The translations under genes and the position numbers were made by a program. The notes below the pieces were generated by a model. The model searched no databases, was not told the origin of the DNA, and saw only the letters and a program-made list of their open reading frames with translations. Below, piece after piece: positions 1 to 5,712 of a stretch of 7,350 nt of DNA; position 1 is the stretch's first letter; every line of letters begins with the position of its first letter. Source of the DNA: Parachlamydiales bacterium (GTDB taxonomy: Bacteria > Chlamydiota > Chlamydiia > Chlamydiales > Simkaniaceae); the NCBI GenBank assembly GCA_030641465.1, contig DAOWHK010000157.1, forward strand, positions 1 to 7,350, read 5' to 3'.

Positions 1-526
1 GATAATCACCAGCTGACATTTTTTTTCCACCTTTTGTCATTTGGGTGATTTGCTCTTTTGCGCTAGCTAATTGATGTTGACCATCTGTGACAAGAGCGAG
101 GAATTTGGTAATAGGGCTTTGCCTTGTAAGTTTTGAGGGAGCGGCCCCTGTATCAATGCCAAGTTTTCCAGCAGCTGTGCGAATATGAGAATTAGCATCG
201 GAGAGTTTATTGCGCAATAGGTACTTTTGGGATTGTTTGAGTTTCAGGTTTTTCGTTTGTAGTTGTTGTTGAATATCCCCAAGCACTCCCGATGTGCTAC
301 TCATCTGGGCATGAATCGAAGCATCCGTTGGCATTGCTTGATTTTGCGATTGTCCTTGCGCTAACTCATATGGGGACTGAGAAGTTGTCGGCTCCACTTT
401 TGTAGCCCCTTTCTCATTCATGAACGAGTCAAAGGACTTGTTTGGTGAGGACTCTTCTCCAGATACTGGCTTTGCTGGGCCTATGTCTGGCGTGCGTGGG
501 ATTCCTCCGGGAATTTCTTTTGCCAT
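1..526 (-). CDS. CT668-like T3S-cluster protein (partial, C-terminus beyond left edge)
   Basis: The reading frame opens at ATG 526-524 and stays open for 175 codons to the left edge, where it is cut. The N-terminal 65 or so residues are rich in Pro, Ser, Gln and Gly (starting MAKEIPGGIPRTPDIGPAKP) and look disordered. A predicted amphipathic or coiled-coil stretch follows at about residues 80-115 (DIQQQLQTKNLKLKQSQKYL), then more helical sequence. Its place directly after the CdsG-like gene is that of CT668 in the C. trachomatis cluster, a conserved chlamydial protein of unsettled function that precedes the ATPase gene cdsN. An inner-rod or secreted-regulator role has been a guess for this position and nothing visible here proves it. 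The gene starts 15 bases after the cdsG stop with no Shine-Dalgarno sequence in the A-rich gap, so it may depend on translational coupling. The frame and start look sure; the function does not. Confidence 0.8.
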   Translation of the reverse strand, partial: MAKEIPGGIPRTPDIGPAKPVSGEESSPNKSFDSFMNEKGATKVEPTTSQSPYELAQGQSQNQAMPTDASIHAQMSSTSGVLGDIQQQLQTKNLKLKQSQKYLLRNKLSDANSHIRTAAGKLGIDTGAAPSKLTRQSPITKFLALVTDGQHQLASAKEQITQMTKGGKKMSAGDY

Positions 527-541
527 AAATTTTTATTTTTT

Positions 542-979
542 TTATTTTTTATTTTTGTTGTTTACTTCTGCAGGAGATGGTGTTGTTTTAATGAAATTAT
601 CTACAAAATCAATCGCAGTATTTGCTGTTTTTTTAATGTCTTCATCTTTTGATGTTGTTGCGACATCGTTTAATAATTTTTCCCCTTCGGCAACTTTATC
701 TGGGGAAAAAGTTTTGCTAATGCCTAGAAGAGCTCGTGCCATATCATTTGTGGGGTCTTTATCTAAAACTTCTTGAAAAGTATCGCAGGCTTGTTTGACT
801 TCGAGTTTGTGTAAATGAAGATATCCTATGCCAATTTGTGACATATAACTTTTAGGATTTAGCATTTGTGATGCGCGGAATAATTTTAATGCGGAGTCTT
901 CATCTGCTTGATTTACTGCAATAAATCCTGCTTCTAAAAACAGAAAGAAATCTTCTTTATATTTTTCTAGATCGGCCAT
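542..979 (-). CDS. cdsG: CdsG/YscG-like TPR chaperone of the T3S needle subunit
   Basis: The product has 145 residues, close to CT667 and to YscG-family proteins. It shows tetratricopeptide-like helix pairs: about 12-42 (AGFIAVNQADEDSALKLFRA, ending in the typical NPKS turn), about 46-78 (IGIGYLHLHKLEVKQACDTF, ending in DKDPTN) and a poorer third at 79-106. The C-terminus from 133 is a polar Pro/Asn/Lys tail. In Yersinia and Pseudomonas the YscE-YscG pair (PscE-PscG) holds the needle subunit monomeric in the cytoplasm before export. CdsE and CdsG have been proposed to do this for CdsF in Chlamydia, and here the gene lies just downstream of the needle gene. An AGAGGA ribosome site sits 9 bases before the ATG. 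The family call rests on TPR pattern plus gene order; no other identity fits both. Confidence 0.87.
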   Translation of the reverse strand: MADLEKYKEDFFLFLEAGFIAVNQADEDSALKLFRASQMLNPKSYMSQIGIGYLHLHKLEVKQACDTFQEVLDKDPTNDMARALLGISKTFSPDKVAEGEKLLNDVATTSKDEDIKKTANTAIDFVDNFIKTTPSPAEVNNKNKK

Positions 980-1020
980 AATCTTGTGTCCTCTTTATTG
1001 TTATTTAAATCTCAAATTAA

Positions 1021-1269
1021 TTAGGATGATTTCTGATTTCTTACAGAGTTATTAATCATCGAATTTACTTGAGAAATTAAGTTCGATATCGAATCACCAA
1101 TTTGCGTGACTTGAGACATACCAAATTGGAGGAGTAGGAATTTACCAGGTGTCGCAGCGGAAATGTTGCTTGCGATATTACGTACTTGCGACACAATGGA
1201 GCTTTGCAAGTGAATATATTGGCTAATGAGCGATTTGAAAGATAGTGTGGCCCATAGTGAGTCTGACAT
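1021..1269 (-). CDS. cdsF: CdsF-like T3S needle subunit
   Basis: This 82-residue protein has the size and layout of T3S needle subunits (YscF/MxiH/PrgI/SctF): an N-terminal amphipathic helix (about 8-38), a short turn containing ATPGKF at 39-44 where the family has its Pro-bearing loop, and a second helix with alternating Ile, Leu, Val and polar residues (about 45-76) ending in a short basic tail. Needle subunits polymerise into the hollow extracellular needle through which effectors pass. There is no signal peptide, as expected for a substrate of its own machine. The gene is flanked by the CdsE- and CdsG-like chaperone genes, the CT665-CT666-CT667 order. A strong ribosome site (AGAGGA, minus strand) precedes the ATG, fitting a protein needed in many copies. 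It has no cysteine at all (see findings). The N-terminal methionine followed by SDSLWATL makes this the only sensible start. Confidence 0.88.
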   Translation of the reverse strand: MSDSLWATLSFKSLISQYIHLQSSIVSQVRNIASNISAATPGKFLLLQFGMSQVTQIGDSISNLISQVNSMINNSVRNQKSS

Positions 1270-1274
1270 ACAAT

Positions 1275-1280
1275 TCCTCT
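1275..1280 (-). promoter_or_regulatory. Strong ribosome binding site of the needle gene
   Basis: On the minus strand this reads AGAGGA, about 5 bases before the ATG at 1269-1267. It is the clearest Shine-Dalgarno in the leftward operon, which fits a subunit needed in many copies. Confidence 0.7.
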
Positions 1281-1288
1281 TGTTTCTG

Positions 1289-1522
1289 TTATTTTACGTT
1301 TTCTATCACTTTTTGGAGTGCTGCATACCCATGAAGCAAGACTCCACATTTATCAAAATCCTCAGGTGCAGTGCCTTCTTTTAATGAAGATTTAACATCT
1401 TGCATATGAGAGCCAACTGTGGCTTTGATTTCTTCTCGTTTTTTTTTGTCTTTTAAATCGTCTTCTAGATCGAATTTAAATGGGTCATTTCCTTTGTCTT
1501 TTCTCTTTTCTAATCCAAACAT
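1289..1522 (-). CDS. cdsE: CdsE/YscE-like needle co-chaperone
   Basis: This small protein (77 residues) corresponds to CT665 by position between cdsD and the needle gene and by size. The first 30 residues are highly charged (Lys/Asp/Glu). The C-terminal half is helical and ends in GVLLHGYAALQKVIENVK, a hydrophobic face suited to docking on a TPR partner. YscE-type proteins are small helical hairpins that bind YscG and the needle subunit; the same role for CdsE with CdsG and CdsF is established by analogy and by published chlamydial work, not by catalytic motifs. An AAAGG ribosome site lies 10 bases before the ATG, and the gene follows cdsD by 33 bases and precedes cdsF by 19, so co-transcription is likely. 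One cysteine is present at residue 59. Confidence 0.83.
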   Translation of the reverse strand: MFGLEKRKDKGNDPFKFDLEDDLKDKKKREEIKATVGSHMQDVKSSLKEGTAPEDFDKCGVLLHGYAALQKVIENVK

Positions 1523-1555
1523 TTTGCAAATACCTTTTGTCTATAATTTTGGTAA

Positions 1556-3310
1556 TTATTGCTGATTGTAATTAATTTGATATTTTATGCCATCTTTTTC
1601 GAGTAAAACTGCATTTGATTCAATAGCGGTGATTTGCATCCCTTCTAAATTATCGCCATCTGATAGAATTTTTCCATTAATGACAATATATTGATTTACC
1701 TTTCCAACTTTTGAGCTTCCGCTAACTTGAAATTTTGCGGAAAGATTTATGCGTTCTGTCGATTGTGATGTGACGATCGCAAAATTCTTAATAAGACGTA
1801 CTCCGCTGATTTTTTTTATAGCAGAAATTGCTTCTTCAAAGGTCGATGTTGCATTGTGGCCGACAAGGCCTGATAGAATGACTTCTCCATTACTTAGCTG
1901 GAATGACACGTTAACAAGGCCGCTTGTTAACAGAATACTTTCAATTTCTGTTTTTAATATATTTTCTATCGCAACTTGGTTGTCGAGTTTATTCAAATAG
2001 GGGAAGTTGGAGTTCACATATTCTGCAAGTTTTGTAGCTTCCTCTGTAGTTTCTAAATATCCTCTAAGAATAAAACGGCCAGGCGCCATTGCTGTGACAT
2101 TTACGCCACGCCAGTTAGGGTTTTTTATGAGCATGTCATTAAAACTTTCCCAAACCAGTTCATCAATGACCACATTGTTTTCGATGCTTTGAATAAAAGA
2201 GAGCGAGTTAATATTATACGTTAATTCTTGCTGATTAATTTCTCTAAGAACATGTCCGATTAAAAACAGTTTTCCACTCGAAGGATTATACGAATAGACA
2301 ACACCTGGAAATTGTTTTATTTTTTCTTCAATAAGTGCTGCTTCATCTTTTTTTTCCACCTGAACAGTTTGTGTATTAAAAAGAGAAAAAACGCCGCCAG
2401 CTCCAATAAGTATTAGAAGAACAAAAAGGACGCCAATGACAATGTGACGAGTGGGAATAAATAAGTCTTTCCAGTTTTTTTGTGTGGGCGTATCAATTGG
2501 TGTTTCAGCAGATGGTTCTTCCTTGCCTGCTGGGGCAAATTCTGGGTAAGTCCCGCTAGATGTCAGAGGAAGGGAGACAATAGTCTCATTGGACTGCTCT
2601 CTATCGATAATTAAAATTGTTGTCGTTCCAAGAGCAATAAGATCTTGGGAGATGAGCTCTTTTTTTTCTGTAATTTCCGATCCATTGACTAATATGCCAT
2701 TGCGACTATCCATGTCTTCAATGAAAATATCTCCAGATTCATCAGAGCTTAGTTTTGCATGTTGCCGAGATACACTTAGATCTTGAAAAACGATATCACA
2801 TGAGCTTGAGTCTTTACCAATAATATAGGTGGAGCCTGGATGCACGCCAAATTCTGCACCAGCATTGGGGCCAGAAATAATTTTAATGAGCCACTTAGCG
2901 TCTATATCGCCTGTAAAAGACAGAGTATCTAATGCCTCTTCTTCTTCAAAAATTGTCGGAGTGTCAAAGGAGGTCACTTCTCGAGGGATTTCATCTGCTT
3001 GCATCGCAGGATCGCTATTTGTAAAACGGAGAAGAACATTTCCTATTTGAACAGTGTCGTCTTCTTGGAGGGGCACTTGCTCCTCAACAGGTATTCCGTT
3101 AACGCTTGCAGGGTTCGTGGCGCTTAAATTTTCTAGGAAGTAGTCTTCACCGAGGCGTTTGATAATCACATGTTTTCTAGATACCATAGGATCTTCAATG
3201 ACTTGAAAACAAACATCTGGATCACGTCCAATAATCCATTCTTCTCCATCTTCAAGACGAACAATTAATCCAGCAAGAGGTCCTTCTTCAGCAACTAAAT
3301 AACGGGGCAT
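1556..3310 (-). CDS. cdsD: CdsD/SctD inner-membrane ring protein with tandem FHA domains
   Basis: The 584-residue product is the chlamydial form of YscD/SctD, the inner-membrane ring component of the T3S base. FHA domain 1 spans about 5-97 (IIGRDPD at 26-32, SRKH at 44-47, NPASVNG at 66-72). FHA domain 2 spans about 140-235 with the textbook signature IIGKD (163-167), SRQH (181-184) and SRNGILVNG (202-210), so phosphothreonine binding looks intact. A basic/aromatic stretch precedes one membrane helix at about 289-310 (HIVIGVLFVLLILIGAGGVF). The rest lies in the periplasm: BON-like alpha/beta units at about 323-385, 388-445 and 455-515, and a small beta-rich C-terminal module (535-582). The genus Chlamydia protein is longer, over 800 residues, with its two FHA domains farther apart; here they are adjacent. 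The linker between them is rich in Thr and acidic residues. The ATG lies 69 bases after the chaperone stop with only a weak GTGGA upstream. Confidence 0.93.
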   Translation of the reverse strand: MPRYLVAEEGPLAGLIVRLEDGEEWIIGRDPDVCFQVIEDPMVSRKHVIIKRLGEDYFLENLSATNPASVNGIPVEEQVPLQEDDTVQIGNVLLRFTNSDPAMQADEIPREVTSFDTPTIFEEEEALDTLSFTGDIDAKWLIKIISGPNAGAEFGVHPGSTYIIGKDSSSCDIVFQDLSVSRQHAKLSSDESGDIFIEDMDSRNGILVNGSEITEKKELISQDLIALGTTTILIIDREQSNETIVSLPLTSSGTYPEFAPAGKEEPSAETPIDTPTQKNWKDLFIPTRHIVIGVLFVLLILIGAGGVFSLFNTQTVQVEKKDEAALIEEKIKQFPGVVYSYNPSSGKLFLIGHVLREINQQELTYNINSLSFIQSIENNVVIDELVWESFNDMLIKNPNWRGVNVTAMAPGRFILRGYLETTEEATKLAEYVNSNFPYLNKLDNQVAIENILKTEIESILLTSGLVNVSFQLSNGEVILSGLVGHNATSTFEEAISAIKKISGVRLIKNFAIVTSQSTERINLSAKFQVSGSSKVGKVNQYIVINGKILSDGDNLEGMQITAIESNAVLLEKDGIKYQINYNQQ

Positions 3311-3379
3311 TGTGTGTAGTCCACTTTTTTTCGGGGGTCATGCAACAGTGTATCACACCCTTTTATTTTACATCTAACT

Positions 3380-3826
3380 CTAAACGATCGAATTTTCCGG
3401 GTATTTTTCGATTTCAGCTCTCCAGTACTCCCTGAAGTTGATAAAGTCTTCGAGTTTTTCTTCAAACATCGCATAATGTACTTCATAAGGGATGGATAAA
3501 GAGAGAGTCAGGGTGCTTTCTTCGGAGTCCATTCCAATCACAGAGCCTCCTGTGCCCTGTCCTAAAAAATTTGCGCGCATGAGGTACATAAATAGAGATT
3601 CTCGAGAGTTTGCGGGTACTTTTGCAATAATGCTGCTAATATGAAGGCCTGGGTCGAGAGGGGAAACTGTAATGTTGCTTCCGGATTCAATAGAAAGCTC
3701 ATAGCTTCCGGCCTGTTCTTTTTTGGGAAGAGCTTGGAGTTTGAATTTTTCATATAGTGTTTCCACAAATTGCTCTAGCATCGCTTGATCCAAAAATAAT
3801 GATTCTAAATTTCCATCAGTATGCAT
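3380..3826 (-). CDS. CesT/SycE-like T3S chaperone (CT663-like)
   Basis: This acidic 148-residue protein has the class I T3S chaperone fold signature: an N-terminal helix (LEQFVETLYEKFKL, about 17-30), a twisted beta sheet (YELSIESGSNITVSPLD at 43-59, then HISSIIAKV), a central helix (SRESLFMYLMRANFLGQGTG, 74-93), the strand pair SVIGMDSEESTLTLSLSIPY (95-114) and a C-terminal helix (MFEEKLEDFINFREYWRAEI). Such chaperones form dimers in the cytoplasm and wrap the N-terminus of a secreted effector or translocator for delivery to the ATPase. It stands first in the leftward operon, the place of CT663 next to cdsD in C. trachomatis. Its cargo is not shown by the sequence; the unknown genes across the divergent spacer are natural candidates. 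No good ribosome site precedes the ATG. The first residues MHTDGNLESL support this start. Confidence 0.88.
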   Translation of the reverse strand: MHTDGNLESLFLDQAMLEQFVETLYEKFKLQALPKKEQAGSYELSIESGSNITVSPLDPGLHISSIIAKVPANSRESLFMYLMRANFLGQGTGGSVIGMDSEESTLTLSLSIPYEVHYAMFEEKLEDFINFREYWRAEIEKYPENSIV

Positions 3827-3992
3827 TTTGTCTTTTTATTTCAATAAAAAAAATGATAGACTTTTTGAGGCCTAAATAAGGAAATGGTCGTTGTTGTTAG
3901 TTTTGTTTTATAAAAAAACAAATTTTTAATTAATATCTTTAATATTTTATCAATATATTATAAACTACAATTAAGGTTAATTGGAGGCTAGT
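3827..3992. promoter_or_regulatory. Divergent intergenic spacer between T3S operon and rightward genes
   Basis: These 166 very AT-rich bases lie between two genes that point away from each other, so they must carry promoters for both directions unless distant read-through exists. Rightward, TATAAA at 3959-3964 is a possible -10 that would give a leader of about 20 bases, but no good -35 is seen. Leftward, TATCAT on the minus strand (about 3853-3858) is a possible -10. A run of eight A (T on the other strand) lies at 3846-3853. None of the elements is strong. The spacer matters mainly because one regulator here could control the apparatus and the unknown genes together. Confidence 0.45.
3983..3987 (+). 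promoter_or_regulatory. Ribosome binding site fixing the start at 3993
   Basis: GGAGG sits five bases before ATG 3993. It overlaps the only earlier in-frame start (TTG at 3981), which therefore cannot be the start and is rejected. Confidence 0.8.
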
Positions 3993-4439
3993 ATGACGGA
4001 TGAATTTAAAAAGATCATGGAGTTTTTTACCCTTGATCCAGAAGAAAAAGCAAGTCATCTTAATGAGGTGTTCGATGATTCGATCGCATTCTTTGAGAAA
4101 TTTAAGTATATCATCGAGAAAGGAACCCCCGAGCAGAAGAAAGAGATGATCGAACATGCTGCAGCTTTGCAAAATAAGCTTCGTTCTGAAACGACAAAAA
4201 TTTGCGATTCTACAGGTCTTACAGAAGAAGAATTAGAAGCTTTCTCAACAGATGCAAATAACTTCTCTGAAGAGCAATGGTCCTCAATTCAACATGCTAA
4301 GGTAGAGATAGATAAGCAAGCAACAGATATCTCATCAATGATTAATCTAAAAAAGCCCGAATCTAACGAGCATAAACCTAGGCCTCCTAAGAAAGGGAAG
4401 GGGCCTAGTTCAAAACGTTCAGGGTGGGTTAGGTCGTAA
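3993..4439 (+). CDS. Unrecognised acidic helical protein with basic PKKGKG tail
   Basis: The 148-residue product has two parts. Residues 1-118 look all-helical and acidic (EFKKIMEFF, then SIAFFEKFKYIIEKG and KKEMIEHAAALQNKLRS, and LTEEELEAFS), with no signal peptide or membrane helix. Residues 119-148 are a Pro/Lys/Arg-rich tail containing PPKKGKG at 131-137 and ending in GWVRS, probably disordered. The single cysteine is at 71. I do not recognise a family. It is similar in size and character to small helical proteins found beside chlamydial translocator genes (for example CT577), but I could not align it. It might be a chaperone or a regulator for the next two genes: it shares PKKGKG with the following protein and sits in the same direction. 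The start is set by the GGAGG site. Codon use and coding density look normal, so the gene is real. Confidence 0.8.
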   Translation: MTDEFKKIMEFFTLDPEEKASHLNEVFDDSIAFFEKFKYIIEKGTPEQKKEMIEHAAALQNKLRSETTKICDSTGLTEEELEAFSTDANNFSEEQWSSIQHAKVEIDKQATDISSMINLKKPESNEHKPRPPKKGKGPSSKRSGWVRS

Positions 4440-4458
4440 GTGGCTTATTGCCAGCTGC

Positions 4459-4467
4459 TTAACGTTT
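4459..4467 (+). repeat. TTAACGTTT short direct repeat, copy 1
   Basis: TTAACGTTT occurs here, just after the 148-residue gene, and again at 5763-5771 in the next spacer; a partial copy (AACGTTTT) is at 5579-5586. The core AACGTT is self-complementary. One copy lies upstream and the other downstream of the predicted promoters, so a shared operator role is doubtful. Confidence 0.3.
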
Positions 4468-4515
4468 GGTTTTGTTAATTACCTTAATTTAATGCTTTAA
4501 TTTATATGTAATTAC

Positions 4516-4524
4516 TGTTATAAT
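4516..4524 (+). promoter_or_regulatory. Extended -10 promoter for the 327-residue gene
   Basis: The bases TGTTATAAT give a perfect TATAAT (4519-4524) with the TGn extension. No convincing -35 lies 16-18 bases upstream (TTTAAT at 4496-4501 at best), as is common for extended -10 promoters. The start of transcription would be near 4531, inside the left arm of an inverted repeat, leaving a leader of about 50 bases. Confidence 0.6.
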
Positions 4525-4527
4525 TAT

Positions 4528-4550
4528 TTATAGAGGACTAGACTCTATAA
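4528..4550. repeat. 8-bp inverted repeat over the predicted transcription start
   Basis: TTATAGAG (4528-4535) and CTCTATAA (4543-4550) are perfect inverted arms around the 7-base spacer GACTAGA. It lies four to twenty-six bases after the -10 box, where a repressor operator would block initiation, or where the transcript would begin with a small hairpin. Confidence 0.6.
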
Positions 4551-4571
4551 GAATTAAGTAATAATATTGAT

Positions 4572-4577
4572 AGGTGG
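4572..4577 (+). promoter_or_regulatory. Ribosome binding site fixing the start at 4583
   Basis: AGGTGG lies five bases before ATG 4583. An in-frame GTG at 4574 lies inside this site and so is not the start. Confidence 0.7.
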
Positions 4578-4582
4578 TAATA

Positions 4583-5566
4583 ATGGTAAATAACATAACT
4601 AAACCGGCGCAGGCAGTTGCAAGGCCTTTAACTCCGGTTTCAACTCCGAAAAAGGGGAAAGGCGCCAATAGAGGTGATGCTTTTGGGTATTTGATGGCTC
4701 TTATGATGTCTAAAACACTTGGTGCAGACTCAAACTTATCAAAAGCTCAAAGGAAACAAGAAGCTGAGAATTTTCTAAAGCAATCGATTGAAACTGCAAT
4801 GAGAAAAATTTCAAGCTTTGGCCAGCTTAAAATCTGGCTCAATCAAATGGTCCAAGATAGCAAGGGTTACTCTCCGGCTATGCAAGCCTGGATGAAGAAT
4901 ATGGCTAGCCAGATGAATAACTTTTCCGATAGTAAAGGTGAAAAAGCAATTACGAAAGCTCAAACTGCTCTTAATACAGACTTTAAAGTCCTTCAAGAAG
5001 ATCAAAAGTCATTAAATGAGTGTAAGGACGATATTAGAGGTTGTAATAAGGAAATTGCTGATACGAAAAAGAATTTTGTTAATGGTCTCTTAAAACCTTA
5101 TAGGTTGGAAATTGCGCGCTTAGAGAGGGAGAAAGCTCACACAAAAAGTCCATTTAAAAAAGCTGCGCTTGATATTGAGATTGCAGCAGTTTGGACTGCG
5201 GAAAAAGCAGCTCTTCCAGCGATTTATACTGCGGAAGGTGCTAAGTTGGCAGCCCTTTATTCTGCAAGAGGTATTGATACAAACCAACTTTCTGATTTTC
5301 AAGAGGATGTGAAACTTGATCAATCGAAAGTAAATAAAGATCAAAAAAATCTCAACATTGCCGAATACAACATTAGAAGTGAAAAGACTAACTTAAAAGA
5401 TCGCCTGGAGAATCGAGGGAAAAAGCTTGGATCTGAGGCAAAATCTGGACTTACTCAAGAAGAGGTGAGTTACCATAAACGTCAGCAGATTGAGGAAAAT
5501 TTTGCGATGATTATAGGTGCTGTCTCTACAAATTCAGCTCAGCCGAGAGAAAAACCTCATTCTTAG
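4583..5566 (+). CDS. Unrecognised helical coiled-coil protein, probable T3S substrate
   Basis: With the ATG set by AGGTGG upstream, the product has 327 residues. Residues 1-32 are polar, basic and Pro-rich (MVNNITKPAQAV, PKKGKG at 22-27), like T3S export signals. A short hydrophobic Met-rich helix follows at about 34-46 (FGYLMALMMSKTL). The remainder is almost wholly helical: long charged helices at about 115-165 and 238-282, which share an internal repeat (EDQKSLN at 139 and KDQKNLN at 252, each followed by IR), and between them an alanine-rich 11-residue repeat (202-231). Two cysteines at 147 and 154 lie in the first long helix. No enzyme motif or cleavable signal peptide is seen. The size and the two long helices recall T3S tip or translocator-class proteins, but I cannot assign it to any. 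It has its own promoter and is followed by a large inverted repeat. Confidence 0.85.
   Translation: MVNNITKPAQAVARPLTPVSTPKKGKGANRGDAFGYLMALMMSKTLGADSNLSKAQRKQEAENFLKQSIETAMRKISSFGQLKIWLNQMVQDSKGYSPAMQAWMKNMASQMNNFSDSKGEKAITKAQTALNTDFKVLQEDQKSLNECKDDIRGCNKEIADTKKNFVNGLLKPYRLEIARLEREKAHTKSPFKKAALDIEIAAVWTAEKAALPAIYTAEGAKLAALYSARGIDTNQLSDFQEDVKLDQSKVNKDQKNLNIAEYNIRSEKTNLKDRLENRGKKLGSEAKSGLTQEEVSYHKRQQIEENFAMIIGAVSTNSAQPREKPHS
5186..5275 (+). repeat. 11-residue (33-base) tandem repeat within the 327-residue protein
   Basis: Three units read AVWTAEKAALP, AIYTAEGAKLA and ALYSARGI (the last is incomplete). The pattern A-hydrophobic-aromatic-T/S-A-E/R recurs every 11 residues. The DNA units have drifted apart, sharing mainly ACTGCGGA in units one and two, so the repeat is kept at protein level. 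An 11-residue period is typical of hendecad coiled coils or of membrane-lying amphipathic helices. Confidence 0.75.
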
Positions 5567-5569
5567 CCT

Positions 5570-5588
5570 TTCTTAAAGAACGTTTTTT
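5570..5588 (+). terminator. Weak terminator-like hairpin with T-run
   Basis: Four bases after the TAG stop, TTCT-TAA-AGAA forms a small AT-only hairpin followed by CG and six T. The T-run is right for an intrinsic terminator but the stem is too weak to be convincing by itself. Confidence 0.25.
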
Positions 5589-5589
5589 A

Positions 5590-5622
5590 TAACATTGTAG
5601 TTATATTATAATTACAATGTTA
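5590..5622. repeat. Long perfect inverted repeat (hairpin) after the 327-residue gene
   Basis: TAACATTGTA (5590-5599) pairs with TACAATGTTA (5613-5622). The inner bases GTTAT and ATAAT extend the RNA stem to 15 pairs with one G-U, leaving a three-base loop. No T-run follows on either strand, so it is not a standard terminator. It may protect the 3' end of the upstream mRNA, act as a protein site, or be a mobile-repeat remnant. Confidence 0.75.
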
Positions 5623-5640
5623 CAATTAACAGCTAATTAA

Positions 5641-5652
5641 TGAAATATTTCA
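5641..5652. repeat. 12-bp perfect palindrome
   Basis: TGAAATATTTCA is an exact palindrome about 60 bases upstream of the -35 of the next promoter. It could be an operator, but in sequence this AT-rich chance occurrence is quite possible. Confidence 0.35.
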
Positions 5653-5712
5653 GCAGGTAAGCTTTTGTTTTTCAACTAGTTATGTTTTAATTAAATAATA
5701 GTAACCAAATGC

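Noticed and set aside
420..776. 118-codon open frame on the plus strand
   Set aside because: It lies antisense across the CT668-like and cdsG genes, has no ribosome site and gives a low-complexity Phe/Ser-rich product.
1077..1349. 90-codon minus-strand frame overlapping cdsF and cdsE
   Set aside because: It is out of frame with two genes that match known T3S parts, and its product shows no family features.
1749..3050. Several plus-strand frames of 61-83 codons
   Set aside because: All lie antisense to cdsD and look like chance frames in a long gene.
3295..3768. Minus-strand frames of 63 and 68 codons
   Set aside because: They are alternative frames of the chaperone gene and its downstream gap; the chaperone frame has the family pattern.
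3981..3992. TTG start four codons before ATG 3993
   Set aside because: It overlaps the GGAGG site that serves ATG 3993.
3939..4172. 77-codon minus-strand frame across the divergent spacer
   Set aside because: It is antisense to the 148-residue gene, which has a clear ribosome site.
4574..4582. GTG start three codons before ATG 4583
   Set aside because: It falls inside the AGGTGG ribosome site.
3993..5566. Toxin-antitoxin or phage module reading of the first two rightward genes
   Set aside because: No toxin, antitoxin, integrase or phage motif is visible, sizes are not typical, and no attachment repeats, tRNA, CRISPR repeats or insertion-sequence ends were seen in the window.
5590..5622. 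Intrinsic terminator at the long inverted repeat
   Set aside because: The stem is AT-rich and no T-run follows it on either strand; the T-run on the plus strand comes before it.
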